64,000 nt of DNA, taken from Peptococcaceae bacterium CEB3 (GTDB lineage Bacteria; Bacillota; Desulfitobacteriia; Desulfitobacteriales; Desulfitobacteriaceae). The DNA is taken from assembly GCA_001029295.1 (NCBI GenBank), contig LDXJ01000046.1, forward strand, positions 1 through 64,000. The letters are read 5' to 3'. Shown here in pieces: positions 50,612 through 58,237 of this stretch; the stretch's first letter is position 1; each line of letters begins with the position of its first letter. The translations under genes were made by a program, and so were the position numbers. The notes under the pieces are model-generated. The model did no database searches. It worked only from the letters and a program-made list of their open reading frames with translations, and was not told the origin of the DNA.

Positions 50612-51055
50612 CTACTTGTCCATCAGCCGACTCAGTTCTTCAATGCTGATTTTCTCCGGCCACTCTTTGTTGTATCGCATGAAGTGATTGACCATGCGGA
50701 GTTCTGCTTTTTCGATCTCGCACATGAGGTCGAGACTGAACGTTACATCGCCGCATCTGGGACACTTTTGCGCGGGGATTCCGGTTATCGTTATGGTGTG
50801 CTTAACCCCGTTTACGTCCAGCGTGCGTTCATCATCGTGCCAGATAGGAACCATTAACTCCGGTTCTCTCTCGATCCCGTTTTCGTCCTCGTCGCACTGC
50901 ATACAATGCTCAGGTTCAGGTGTCATCGGCTGGTATTCGGCAACTGCTTGCCTTATGACAGCTGATATGCCACGCTCTTCCCTCGCTGCTTTTGTGTGCA
51001 GGAGGAGCAATTCCCCCTCAGTCATTCTTACCCTAACCATTTTTTCTCTAACCAT
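50612..51055 (-). CDS. YgiT-type zinc-finger antitoxin-like protein
   Basis: This 147-residue protein combines an N-terminal segment like the ribbon-helix-helix/CopG type (MVRVRMTEGELLLLHTKAAR, GISAVIRQAVAEY) with a YgiT/MqsA-type zinc finger made of CMQC and, later, KCPRCGDVTFSLDL. MqsA-type proteins are antitoxins. The gene directly upstream encodes a DUF4258-type protein, a pairing known from toxin-antitoxin loci, although the usual order and overlap are looser here (86-base gap). Start ATG follows GGGGAACAAAT. Confidence 0.65.
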   Translation of the reverse strand: MVREKMVRVRMTEGELLLLHTKAAREERGISAVIRQAVAEYQPMTPEPEHCMQCDEDENGIEREPELMVPIWHDDERTLDVNGVKHTITITGIPAQKCPRCGDVTFSLDLMCEIEKAELRMVNHFMRYNKEWPEKISIEELSRLMDK

Positions 51056-51141
51056 ATTTGTTCCCCTTTCTTATACGCTTCTTATGATTAGAGTATAGCA
51101 CAAAAACTCGTCTTTGTGTAGCTACATTTTGTGGCCACAGG

Positions 51142-51600
51142 TTATTTTTCTCGACAAAAACAGATCCTTTCGGTGTAATTCTCGTTCCACTGCCATGCTT
51201 TACTTTGTGGGTCGTAGACCGTGACAACTGACCATTTTTCTTCGCTTCTTCTTTTTTTCAGGATGATATGCAGAGTGCGATATTTTGCATATCCGACATG
51301 CACATTACCCCAGAGCGTTATCTTTTGGGTTCCGTACTTGTTTGCGTAATACTCGATAGGATCGCCTTCAAGTATTACGGTGCGAAGCTCTGCTTCTGAT
51401 ATTGCTTTTTGATATTCCCTTTGCAGAGCGTGTTTCGAGAGCCTTAAACAACCAAATCCTTCGGTTGCAAACAATGCTCTCAGCTTCTCGTATTCAGTTT
51501 GTCCATACTCTTCCAACGCTTGGGCGTTAGAACGAGCGAATTCCGGCCTTACCTTCCGGCACCTTTCTGGTGCCTTACACCCTTCTTGTCTTTGACACAT
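51142..51600 (-). CDS. DUF4258-type putative toxin
   Basis: This protein of about 152 residues has a C-terminal DUF4258 domain: LSKHALQREYQKAISEAELR, VILEGDPIEYYANKYG, YRTLHIILKKRR and VVTVYDPQSKAWQW. DUF4258 proteins share the RelE/MqsR-like fold and several are presumed mRNA-cutting toxins. The N-terminal 40 residues have four cysteines (EMCQRQEGCKAPERC). Start at 51600 is set by AAGGAGGAAAGAGA; the frame opens earlier at 51624. A YgiT-type partner follows downstream. Confidence 0.65.
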   Translation of the reverse strand: MCQRQEGCKAPERCRKVRPEFARSNAQALEEYGQTEYEKLRALFATEGFGCLRLSKHALQREYQKAISEAELRTVILEGDPIEYYANKYGTQKITLWGNVHVGYAKYRTLHIILKKRRSEEKWSVVTVYDPQSKAWQWNENYTERICFCREK

Positions 51601-52032
51601 TTCTCTTTCCTCCTTTTTTCTCATTAACTACACAAAAAGGGACGCGCATACCCTCATTTAGGCAATACGTGTCCCTTAAATGCTTCGCTTTTAAAAAAAT
51701 CCCTTTCACCGTGACAACGTGACCGTTAATCCCGGTGTCCTTTTTTCCTGCTCCACAAGAGAACAGCTGATTCAGATCATACGATCTGCGGCGGCTCCGC
51801 TCCGCCAAAGCACCACGACGTTTTCCTCGCGGCTTGCAGTGACTGCCAATATCCCCGGTCGCTTCCCTTTCGTTTTGCGCCGGTTCTGCACAAAAGATTC
51901 CTCTTTTGTACCGAGACTATGACCTTCTCGAAGGGCCTCCCTCCACAAAGCTCATCTTTCGACGAGAATACGAGTGGTTACGTATCTACAGGGTGGTACG
52001 AGGTATTTCTCACAAGATGGTTTATGCTCTTA
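51601..52032 (-). other. Long structured leader upstream of DUF4258 gene
   Basis: There is no convincing gene in 430 bases. A frame at 51575-51808 lacks a ribosome site. Foldable elements are ACAAAAGA/TCTTTTGT (51890-51909), GGCGG/CCGCC (about 51789-51805) and GGGACGCG/CGTGTCCC (about 51639-51673). A promoter-like TGGTATAAT lies at its upstream end (minus strand, 52032-52040). It may be an mRNA leader or an RNA gene. Confidence 0.4.
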
Positions 52033-52040
52033 TTATACCA
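52032..52040 (-). promoter_or_regulatory. Extended -10 promoter
   Basis: Minus-strand TGGTATAAT at the inner edge of the left 85-base repeat. The right copy of the repeat reads TATAAC at the same place because the IS joins there, so only the left copy keeps a full -10 box. It would drive the DUF4258 operon. Confidence 0.4.
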
Positions 52041-52117
52041 TGCTGGAATCAAGAAGAAAAGAAAAAACCGCCCTTGAGAGAGCGGTTTTTATGCCTATGG
52101 AAAATAGGCTATGCGAG
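52033..52117. repeat. 85-base target duplication, left copy
   Basis: Identical to 54144-54228. It contains an intrinsic terminator (AAAAACCGC to GCGGTTTTT, 52063-52090) that originally ended the nucleotidyltransferase gene. Confidence 0.85.
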
Positions 52118-54143
52118 CCTGACTTTTACAGTTGGCATAGCAAATTAGCCCGGAACAACTAAACAAATCCTTTTGTAACGCGGAGGTCCGCGTTTTTTTG
52201 TGATTATACTTGATGTTATGCTAATGATATGCTAACATGGGTGTAGGTGATGTGACATGGTCAAAATAGACAAAAGAACGAATGCGAATGGAACACCCAG
52301 GACGCAGGTGCGCGTGGTCGAGGGCTATCGCCCCGGCCCGGGAATGGCCACCAAACAACGAACGATTCGAGACTTCGGGTATCTCGAAGATCAAGGAGAC
52401 CCCGATGCTTTCATGGCGAAGGTCAAAGAATTTAACGCCAATTACAGAGCAGAAAACGTTCCGCTCCGAATAGAAGCTCCCGGAACCGCAAGGATGTACT
52501 GCGAGGAAAACCGGCGACTGAACTACGGATACAAATTCCTGGAGGCCGTCTATGACCTGCTCGAAATCGATTCATTCATCAAGAGCTATGAGAAATCGCA
52601 CAGATTCCGGGGGGAGTATTCGCCCAGTGACATTTTCAAATTCCTGGTGCTGTTAAGAATCCTCAGCCCGGATTCGAAGCGTGCCTCGTGCCAGATGAAA
52701 GACGGCTTCTATGGGATGAGCACGGACTTCACACTGCCGGATGTCTACAGGTCACTTGACCACTTCGAGGATTTCGAGGTGGAGTTACAGTGGCATTTGA
52801 ATAAGCGTGTCAAGGAGACGATCGGTCGCGACCTTTCCTACGCGTTCTATGACGTGACCAACTATTTCTTCGAGATAGACTTCCCTGATGGCGAGGACGA
52901 CTTGCGAAAAAGGGGTGTGTCGAAGGAGCACCGCACCGATCCAATTGTCGCGATGGGCCTTTTCATGGATTCGAACGGACTTCCTGTCAGCATGTCGATT
53001 TTCCCCGGCAACACGAGCGATTCCCTCACGCTTCAGCCGACCATGAAGGACGTCAAGGAATCGTACGGGCTGGGCAGGCTGGTCGTGGTCGCCGACAAGG
53101 GGCTCAATTCGTCGAAGAATATCGACGCGATCGTGAACAATGGCGATGGTTTCGTCTTCTCACAGATACTCAAAGGGAAAAAAGGGCAGCGCTACAATGA
53201 AAAGCTGTTTGATAAAAACGGGTGGACATCGAACGGGGGTGGCACATACAGATACAAACTGTTCAAGGAACAATACGAGGGTAAGGACAAGGACGGAAAA
53301 AAGGAAGTACGGACAAGGAAAGTTCTTCTGTATTGGAGCAAGGCCGAAGCCGACATGGCGAGGCGCAAGCGGGAGGAAAAACTTGAAAAGGCCGCGCGTT
53401 CCGTCAAAAACAATGCCTATGGCATTAAGAAAGGCGTCGACGAATACACAAGAGAAGACATCTTTGACAAGGAGACCGGCGAGGTTCTGGAGAATACGAA
53501 AAAGCTGCGCAGCGTGGATTGGGAAAAGGCGGAGAAAGACGCAATGTATGACGGCTATTTTTGTATCATCACTAGCGAACTTGACTATGATGAGCGGAAA
53601 ATGCGCCAAGTGTACGGCGGTCTTTGGCGGATAGAGGAGTCCTTTAGAATTATGAAAACAGACTTTTATGCCAGACCCGTGTTCGTGCGCAAGAATGAGC
53701 ATATCCGTGCGCATTTCCTGATCTGCTTCGTCGCGCTCCTCATCATTCGAATCATTCAGCACCGTATGGGCGAAAAGGCACTGTCAGCCGGGCGTATAGC
53801 CAGAGCGTTGGGTGTCGCGACATGTCAGGTTTTGAAGGGCGGCATCATTCACCTCGACGATGTCGGCGGTGCGATCGCGTTCCAAAAGGTCCGTGACAAG
53901 AAAGGCAAACTTGTGGATACGCTGGCATTTTCGGACGAAGATGAAATCGCGCTGGACTACAAGTTAATTCAGGATACGTACGACACAGATTGCTACAACA
54001 TCTATTTTCGGCAGGAGGTGTTTAATAAGTTCCTGAAGAATATCTCCTTAGCATAACAAAATTCAAATACGGTCATATCAGAGAAAAGCCCGTAGTTTCA
54101 ACACCTATGGGCTTTTCGCATTTTTCAAACTGTAAAAGTCAGG
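52118..54143 (+). mobile_element. IS1634-family insertion sequence, complete
   Basis: A 2,026-base element is bounded by exact 16-base terminal inverted repeats, CCTGACTTTTACAGTT at 52118-52133 and its complement at 54128-54143. It holds a single transposase gene and is flanked by 85-base perfect direct repeats. IS1634 of Mycoplasma mycoides is known for long, variable target duplications, and the layout here agrees. The perfect repeats suggest a recent insertion. Confidence 0.88.
52257..54056 (+). CDS. IS1634-family transposase
   Basis: This intact DDE transposase of 599 residues has the first catalytic aspartate in YAFYDVTNYFFEIDFP, the second in LVVVADKGLNSSKNID and the glutamate in GGLWRIEESFRIMKTDF. 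Family signatures include GLPVSMSIFPGNTSDSLTLQ and HFLICFVALLIIRIIQ. The frame is uninterrupted, so the element could be active. The only other IS1634-type sequence in the window is the remnant at 1429, which belongs to a different subgroup. Confidence 0.92.
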   Translation: MVKIDKRTNANGTPRTQVRVVEGYRPGPGMATKQRTIRDFGYLEDQGDPDAFMAKVKEFNANYRAENVPLRIEAPGTARMYCEENRRLNYGYKFLEAVYDLLEIDSFIKSYEKSHRFRGEYSPSDIFKFLVLLRILSPDSKRASCQMKDGFYGMSTDFTLPDVYRSLDHFEDFEVELQWHLNKRVKETIGRDLSYAFYDVTNYFFEIDFPDGEDDLRKRGVSKEHRTDPIVAMGLFMDSNGLPVSMSIFPGNTSDSLTLQPTMKDVKESYGLGRLVVVADKGLNSSKNIDAIVNNGDGFVFSQILKGKKGQRYNEKLFDKNGWTSNGGGTYRYKLFKEQYEGKDKDGKKEVRTRKVLLYWSKAEADMARRKREEKLEKAARSVKNNAYGIKKGVDEYTREDIFDKETGEVLENTKKLRSVDWEKAEKDAMYDGYFCIITSELDYDERKMRQVYGGLWRIEESFRIMKTDFYARPVFVRKNEHIRAHFLICFVALLIIRIIQHRMGEKALSAGRIARALGVATCQVLKGGIIHLDDVGGAIAFQKVRDKKGKLVDTLAFSDEDEIALDYKLIQDTYDTDCYNIYFRQEVFNKFLKNISLA

Positions 54144-54228
54144 TTATACCATGCTGGAATCAAGAAGAAAAGAAAAAACCGCCCTTGAGAGAGCGGTTTT
54201 TATGCCTATGGAAAATAGGCTATGCGAG
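54144..54228. repeat. 85-base target duplication, right copy
   Basis: Identical to 52033-52117. It holds the terminator at 54174-54201 and the last codons of the nucleotidyltransferase gene. Confidence 0.85.
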
Positions 54229-54561
54229 CAAGGCTATCCCTTTTTGTAGCACTTCATTGTACAAAAAGGTGCCTTCTGTTGCTTCTTTGTATTCCTCCCG
54301 GCTAAAGACATGCGGCTCGACCATTAACCCCGTACCATGGAAAGCATCCATGAGAAACACTGTTTCGGTGATATAGTTTTTGCCAAAATCCGGGGAAATG
54401 ACAGCCACGTCTACATCGCTGTAGGGTTTTGGTTTGCCATTTGCGTATGAACCGAACAAGTACGTAGCGTCTATTGGGAGGGTTTCGCGCAAGGTACAAA
54501 GGACATTATCCAATTTCTGGATCGCGATTTCTTGAGGCACAACTTCTCGTTTCTTATTCAT
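54220..54561 (-). CDS. Minimal nucleotidyltransferase (MNT) toxin-like
   Basis: This 113-residue protein has the nucleotidyltransferase signature LFGSYANGKPKPYSDVDVAV: GS followed by two aspartates. The third acidic residue is probably in LMVEPHVFS. Small proteins of this type are partners in toxin-antitoxin pairs, where some transfer AMP to a toxin and others act as toxins. It overlaps the upstream HTH gene by eight bases, so they form one unit. Its stop lies inside the 85-base repeat of the nearby IS. Confidence 0.8.
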   Translation of the reverse strand: MNKKREVVPQEIAIQKLDNVLCTLRETLPIDATYLFGSYANGKPKPYSDVDVAVISPDFGKNYITETVFLMDAFHGTGLMVEPHVFSREEYKEATEGTFLYNEVLQKGIALLA

Positions 54562-55108
54562 CGAGTTGCAAACTCTTTCTCAGGCGGTAAGCATTTCGTG
54601 CTTTCTGCAAATTCTCGTCCATTAACCCCGCCGGAACAAATTCATTTTCGTCCTCATCAGTATCGGAACAAAGATAATATTTTTCTTCGTATTCGACCAC
54701 TTCGCCTTTTACGACAGCTTGAGTAATTCTGCTTCTTTCTTCGAGGGAGTGAATCCTATTGCAGATTGGGCAATCCCGTTCAATTGTTCTTACTAAATAA
54801 TCCTTCATCGTGTTTTCAACCTTTTCAGGGCTTGCTATCCTTTTATTCTCTGTTAGCTCAACAAGTAATCCGAGTGGTTTAATTATCTTTAAAAAAGTAT
54901 CCATACGTGGCACGACACCTGCTCTTTCAAATCTTGCTATGGCCGCCTGTTTAATCCCTACCATTTCTGCTAAATCTCTTTGACTTAGCCCTAATTCCTT
55001 CCTTCTGTCAACGATTCTATTTACAAACTTTGCTACAATTTCTATTTCTTCTATTTCGTTTTGATTAAAAGACTGGATGTTGTTTTTTATTTCTTCCCAT
55101 CGTTTCAT
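54554..55108 (-). CDS. XRE-HTH protein with MqsA-like tail
   Basis: This protein of about 184 residues has a central XRE helix-turn-helix (DRRKELGLSQRDLAEMVGIK, QAAIARFERAGVVPRMDTFL). A tail follows that resembles MqsA-like antitoxin ends (DCPICNRIHSLEERSRI, VVEYEEKYYLCSDTDEDENE, FVPAGLMDENLQKARNAY). It begins MKRWEEIKNNIQSF, almost the same start as the HTH protein at 55216. ATG at 55108 follows AAGGAG; the frame opens earlier at 55150. It probably binds DNA and neutralises or tunes the MNT protein. Confidence 0.78.
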   Translation of the reverse strand: MKRWEEIKNNIQSFNQNEIEEIEIVAKFVNRIVDRRKELGLSQRDLAEMVGIKQAAIARFERAGVVPRMDTFLKIIKPLGLLVELTENKRIASPEKVENTMKDYLVRTIERDCPICNRIHSLEERSRITQAVVKGEVVEYEEKYYLCSDTDEDENEFVPAGLMDENLQKARNAYRLRKSLQLDE

Positions 55109-55168
55109 GACGCAACTCCTTTCCTTTAGTCTTTTCCCTCCCTCTATCAATATATGCTAACCTTTATC

Positions 55169-55215
55169 TTCAAAAGAAATAATGGCAGGTAAAACCTGCC
55201 ATTATTTCTTTTGAA
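55169..55215. terminator. 22-base-pair perfect palindrome between TA modules
   Basis: The arms at 55169-55190 and 55194-55215 are exact complements over 22 bases with the loop AAA. The outer part is A/T-rich (TTCAAAAGAAA), giving short T stretches on both strands. It lies right after the stop of the HTH gene at 55216 and can end transcription from either side, isolating the two toxin-antitoxin modules. Confidence 0.7.
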
Positions 55216-55476
55216 TTATCCGACGGCAATTTTTAAACCAAGTATCTTGGTTATTTTATAGAGGGTATCCGGTTGTGGCAGGTATCCCAACGTCTCCATC
55301 CGCGCAATAGCCGACTGTTTCAGTCCTGACGCTTCTGCCAAATCATGTTGACTCAAGCCTAATTCGTGTCGTCTGTTCACCAATTGAGAAACTATAGCAG
55401 CGGCAAATTCAATTTCCTCTTTTTCGGTTGCCGAGAGGGATCTGATGTTTCTTTTGACGTCTTCCCACCGTTTCAT
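55216..55476 (-). CDS. HigA-like XRE antitoxin
   Basis: This 86-residue XRE protein has LVNRRHELGLSQHDLAEASG and LKQSAIARMETLGYLPQPDT. It follows the RelE/HigB-like gene, the usual order for higBA loci (toxin first). The first 15 residues (MKRWEDVKRNIRSLS) closely match those of the HTH protein at 54554, so the two modules share ancestry for their antitoxins. Ribosome site AGAGGAGG. Confidence 0.85.
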   Translation of the reverse strand: MKRWEDVKRNIRSLSATEKEEIEFAAAIVSQLVNRRHELGLSQHDLAEASGLKQSAIARMETLGYLPQPDTLYKITKILGLKIAVG

Positions 55477-55503
55477 GATGCTCTGCCTCCTCTTGACTTG
55501 TTT

Positions 55504-55866
55504 CTAATGTCCTACGCGATTTAACCAATCCTGCATTTCCCGTTCGGCTTTTTGAATTTCACTTGGAGGGGTTTTCCTTGTGGTCTTTTGAAAAGCGTGT
55601 AGTAAGACAAACGTATTGTTCCTCCAGCCAAAAAACAGTATTCTATTACGTCCCGGTCGGAGTTCCCAAAGCTCTTCCTTAATGTGTTTTGTATAGGGTT
55701 CTCCTGTCCTCGTCCCAGACCCCTTTAGAATTTCAACACAAAACATTATTTGCTTGAACTGAACGCGAGCGTTTTTCTCATGTTGTGCCTTATTGTCTAG
55801 TTCGTCGATGAAAGTCTGAATCGGGCAATTGCCTTGAATATCTTCGTATAGTACAATCTCGTACAT
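55504..55866 (-). CDS. HigB/RelE-like toxin (Gp49 type)
   Basis: This 120-residue toxin-like protein of the phage-derived Gp49/HigB type reads MYEIVLYEDIQGNCPIQTFI, ARVQFKQIMFCVEILKGSGT, HIKEELWELRPGRNRILFFG and FVLLHAFQKTTRKTPPSEIQ. Family members are mRNA interferases acting on the ribosome. Basic residues in RPGRNR and FQKTTRKT fit the active site. Start at 55866 is preceded by AAAGGGG; the frame opens earlier but without a site. It pairs with the XRE gene just downstream. Confidence 0.85.
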   Translation of the reverse strand: MYEIVLYEDIQGNCPIQTFIDELDNKAQHEKNARVQFKQIMFCVEILKGSGTRTGEPYTKHIKEELWELRPGRNRILFFGWRNNTFVLLHAFQKTTRKTPPSEIQKAEREMQDWLNRVGH

Positions 55867-55957
55867 AACATGCCCCTTTGCTTGCTTCGTCCTTATGATA
55901 ACAGATCCGTTATCATGAGTAAAGGTTTTGGGGAAATCTTCTTGGATTTCCGGCAGA

Positions 55958-55985
55958 ACCGGCTGAGGGTTTCCCCCCAGCCGGT
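55958..55985. promoter_or_regulatory. Hairpin upstream of toxin gene
   Basis: ACCGGCTG pairs with CAGCCGGT over a 12-base loop, between the clamp-like gene and the HigB-like gene. No U-run follows in the mRNA. Confidence 0.5.
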
Positions 55986-56002
55986 CCAAGCCATCTACGC
56001 TT

Positions 56003-56743
56003 TTATCCTATTTTTTCCTCATCTGTTAGCACCGGCATGATAAAACATTCGATGCTCTTCCCCTCGATCCCCAATTGCTTGTACGCCAGCCTGGGATGGT
56101 ACCGAAGGCTGACAGTTTCACCGTCCTCAAGGGCCGCCATCACTCGATCCAAAAGGATTTCTTGGATCACGGGACCGTCCTGGATCTGGAGAAATTCGCT
56201 CCCATCGGGACTCTCGTATTTGCAGAAACAGTCTTTCAGTTCCTCTTTTGTTAAGACTCTTTCCGCAGGATAGCTGTCGTTTCTGACCTCGTTGAGTATT
56301 CCTTGCGCCTCTCCACCAAACACTGCGCTTGGTTGCTTGGACATAGTTACCCCGTCTTCGGTACAATCGACGAGGTGTTTTCCTCTCAATGCTTCAGGTA
56401 CCGCTGTTTGGATCTTGGCTAACGCATGTCCGTCTGTTGCCATAAGATAATCCTCGCCGCAGAAAACGTCCCAATACTTGGCATGACTGCGCAGTTCTTG
56501 GGTACTAAACTTTTGGGCTGCGGCAAACGCTTGCACAAATTCCCTTGGCACCGGCATAATAAGTTTTTCTCCGGCCAAAGCCTCTTTAGCCTCTTTGAAT
56601 ACTTGGTATTCGCGTTCTCTGATCTCTTCTTCACTCAGCTCGTAAAAAAGATCCTCGTAATCTTCGTAGTTATGAACACAATCTTCGCAATCTGCTCCGT
56701 TATTTGCACAAAGTGTGCATTGAACCTCTTCGATATATGGCAT
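56003..56743 (-). CDS. Possible sliding-clamp-like protein with zinc knuckle
   Basis: This 246-residue protein starts with a cysteine cluster (VQCTLCANNGADCEDCVHNY) that could bind zinc. The middle reads YLMATDGHALAKIQTAV, much like the beta-clamp motif ATDGHRLA, and the end (SIECFIMPVLTDEE) resembles the terminal clamp strand ending in MPM. At 246 residues it is too short for a three-domain clamp, so it may be a two-domain or degenerate form. Evidence is motif-level only. It could serve replication or repair of the element. Confidence 0.45.
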   Translation of the reverse strand: MPYIEEVQCTLCANNGADCEDCVHNYEDYEDLFYELSEEEIREREYQVFKEAKEALAGEKLIMPVPREFVQAFAAAQKFSTQELRSHAKYWDVFCGEDYLMATDGHALAKIQTAVPEALRGKHLVDCTEDGVTMSKQPSAVFGGEAQGILNEVRNDSYPAERVLTKEELKDCFCKYESPDGSEFLQIQDGPVIQEILLDRVMAALEDGETVSLRYHPRLAYKQLGIEGKSIECFIMPVLTDEEKIG

Positions 56744-56776
56744 TATCTTAGCTCCTTTCTTCCTTTTTTAGCGTTT

Positions 56777-57181
56777 TTAAATACCTATAAGCTCCGGATT
56801 TTCAAATATATTACCTATAACTTCAGCCAATTTCGCGTATTGCATTCCGGTAACTGCATATTCTTGGCGTATGGTAAACTCCGCGATATTTTGACGCCAT
56901 TCAACCCACCAGTTATGCGGACCTTCATCATCCTTAAAGAGTCTCAAAATATCTCCCTCATAGATCTCATTACCGTTCTTATCTTTTAAACCGGTATATT
57001 GCCCGACCGTCTCGGGAATTACCTCGTCCATGGTTCTGAACCCGCCATGATCATTGAGTATATTGTAACAGTCAGTATCTACAACAAGATTACCATATGC
57101 CCACACTGGATCATCAGTTAAATACACATGCTGATATTCGTGTTGCTTTACTCTCTTACCCCGAAATTTTATCTCCCGCAT
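56777..57181 (-). CDS. YopX-family protein
   Basis: This 134-residue protein shows the YopX signatures MREIKFRGKR at the start, ETVGQYTGLKDKNGNEIYEG in the middle and VIGNIFENPELI at the end. YopX proteins are common in Firmicute phages and integrative elements; their role is unknown. ATG at 57181 follows AAGGATG. Confidence 0.88.
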   Translation of the reverse strand: MREIKFRGKRVKQHEYQHVYLTDDPVWAYGNLVVDTDCYNILNDHGGFRTMDEVIPETVGQYTGLKDKNGNEIYEGDILRLFKDDEGPHNWWVEWRQNIAEFTIRQEYAVTGMQYAKLAEVIGNIFENPELIGI

Positions 57182-57209
57182 GAAAATCATCCTTCTCTTC
57201 CTCTATTTT

Positions 57210-57620
57210 TCAACAAAGACTTTTTAGATCCTCATCCGTTGCTGACATGAATTCATCGCCATCAGACCGGCAAATAAAAAACGTGCCACAGATCACATCT
57301 CGCCCAACTCGCCGGTTAGGCGGGTAGCCCTTGAGTTTTCCTTCTTCGTCGCACACCAAGAGCAGCCCATCTTCCAGGTGGATCACTTCGATGTACCCGC
57401 CGACAACACTTTGCAATGCCTTTAGAGTATTCGGGATTGCCCGAACCTCCGGCGATTGGCCGGGCCGAAAGACCAGAATCTTGATTTTGTCCGCAAGTTG
57501 TTCCTCGATGGATTTCTCGAAGTCGTTTGCCATCCTTACGATAACCTCCTTCTGTTCCTGGCTGAATTTCTGTAGCGCCTCCTGGCAGTATTCCTTGTTA
57601 ATGATCCATTCTTCATCCAT
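57210..57620 (-). CDS. DUF3846-like protein
   Basis: This 136-residue protein has a C-terminal half that fits DUF3846: LQSVVGGYIEVIHLEDGLLL, VCDEEGKLKGYPPNRRVGRD and VICGTFFICRSDGDEF. The N-terminal half is helical. The family is widespread on mobile elements without a known function. Start at 57620 is set by AAAGGAGGG; a complex hairpin (57649-57686) precedes it. Confidence 0.75.
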   Translation of the reverse strand: MDEEWIINKEYCQEALQKFSQEQKEVIVRMANDFEKSIEEQLADKIKILVFRPGQSPEVRAIPNTLKALQSVVGGYIEVIHLEDGLLLVCDEEGKLKGYPPNRRVGRDVICGTFFICRSDGDEFMSATDEDLKSLC

Positions 57621-57648
57621 ATTCCTGCCCTCCTTTCCCTTTGGGGAG

Positions 57649-57686
57649 AGGGCCGCCGCCATACCACAGTATGGGTGGGCGGCCCT
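57649..57686. promoter_or_regulatory. Two-step hairpin before DUF3846 gene
   Basis: AGGGCCGCC pairs with GGCGGCCCT, and inside it CCATAC pairs with GTATGG over a four-base loop, so nearly the whole 38 bases fold. AAAGGAGGG follows in the mRNA. Confidence 0.65.
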
Positions 57687-57694
57687 GCTTTCGA

Positions 57695-58237
57695 TCAGTT
57701 TTCTGTGAAACTTGCTAAACGTTGCTCAATTTCAGCAATCGCACTTTCATACGTTAGCCGGGGATTATGAATCATTCCGTTAATATATTCCGGCTCTGTT
57801 AATTTGAACTGGTTTGCCGCATGGTAGAGTATATCGTATGCGGGTATTTTGCAGTCCACATGGCTTTTCAGCCGCAGGACGACATACTTCAGTTTTGTTT
57901 CCTGGTCCATGGTTTTTGCATGGTTTAACAGGTTTCGCATCTGGGCCTTTGGCACAGGTTTTAGGACTTGAGCCTGTGTATCTATCCTGAAAATAGAGAG
58001 TGCTTGCGACAGCCAACATTCCGCACGAGTGTAATCGTTTGTCTCTTTCCAGGCTAGGTTTTCGGCGCTCATGATTTCGGTGCCGCATTCCCGAAGATAC
58101 CAATAGTACACTCCGCTTGCCGATAGGGTTTCAGGATAACGTCCCAAAATGCAGTCTTTGTCGATCTCGAAATCAGTAGCATAATGCTTAACGTAATTGT
58201 TAACCAGTGTTTGCATTTCCTCAAACAACTTTTTCAT
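57695..58237 (-). CDS. Hypothetical protein
   Basis: This 180-residue, mostly helical protein with no recognised family reads FEEMQTLVNNYVKHYATDFE and RNLLNHAKTMDQETKLKYVV. It has no membrane segment. Its start (AAAGGAGG site) lies inside the end of the HAD-like gene, overlapping by 17 bases, so they are co-translated. Confidence 0.55.
   Translation of the reverse strand: MKKLFEEMQTLVNNYVKHYATDFEIDKDCILGRYPETLSASGVYYWYLRECGTEIMSAENLAWKETNDYTRAECWLSQALSIFRIDTQAQVLKPVPKAQMRNLLNHAKTMDQETKLKYVVLRLKSHVDCKIPAYDILYHAANQFKLTEPEYINGMIHNPRLTYESAIAEIEQRLASFTEN

Noticed and set aside
51575-51808. Minus-strand frame of 77 codons overlapping the DUF4258 start
   Set aside because: No ribosome site, covers hairpins of the leader and clashes with the well-supported start at 51600.
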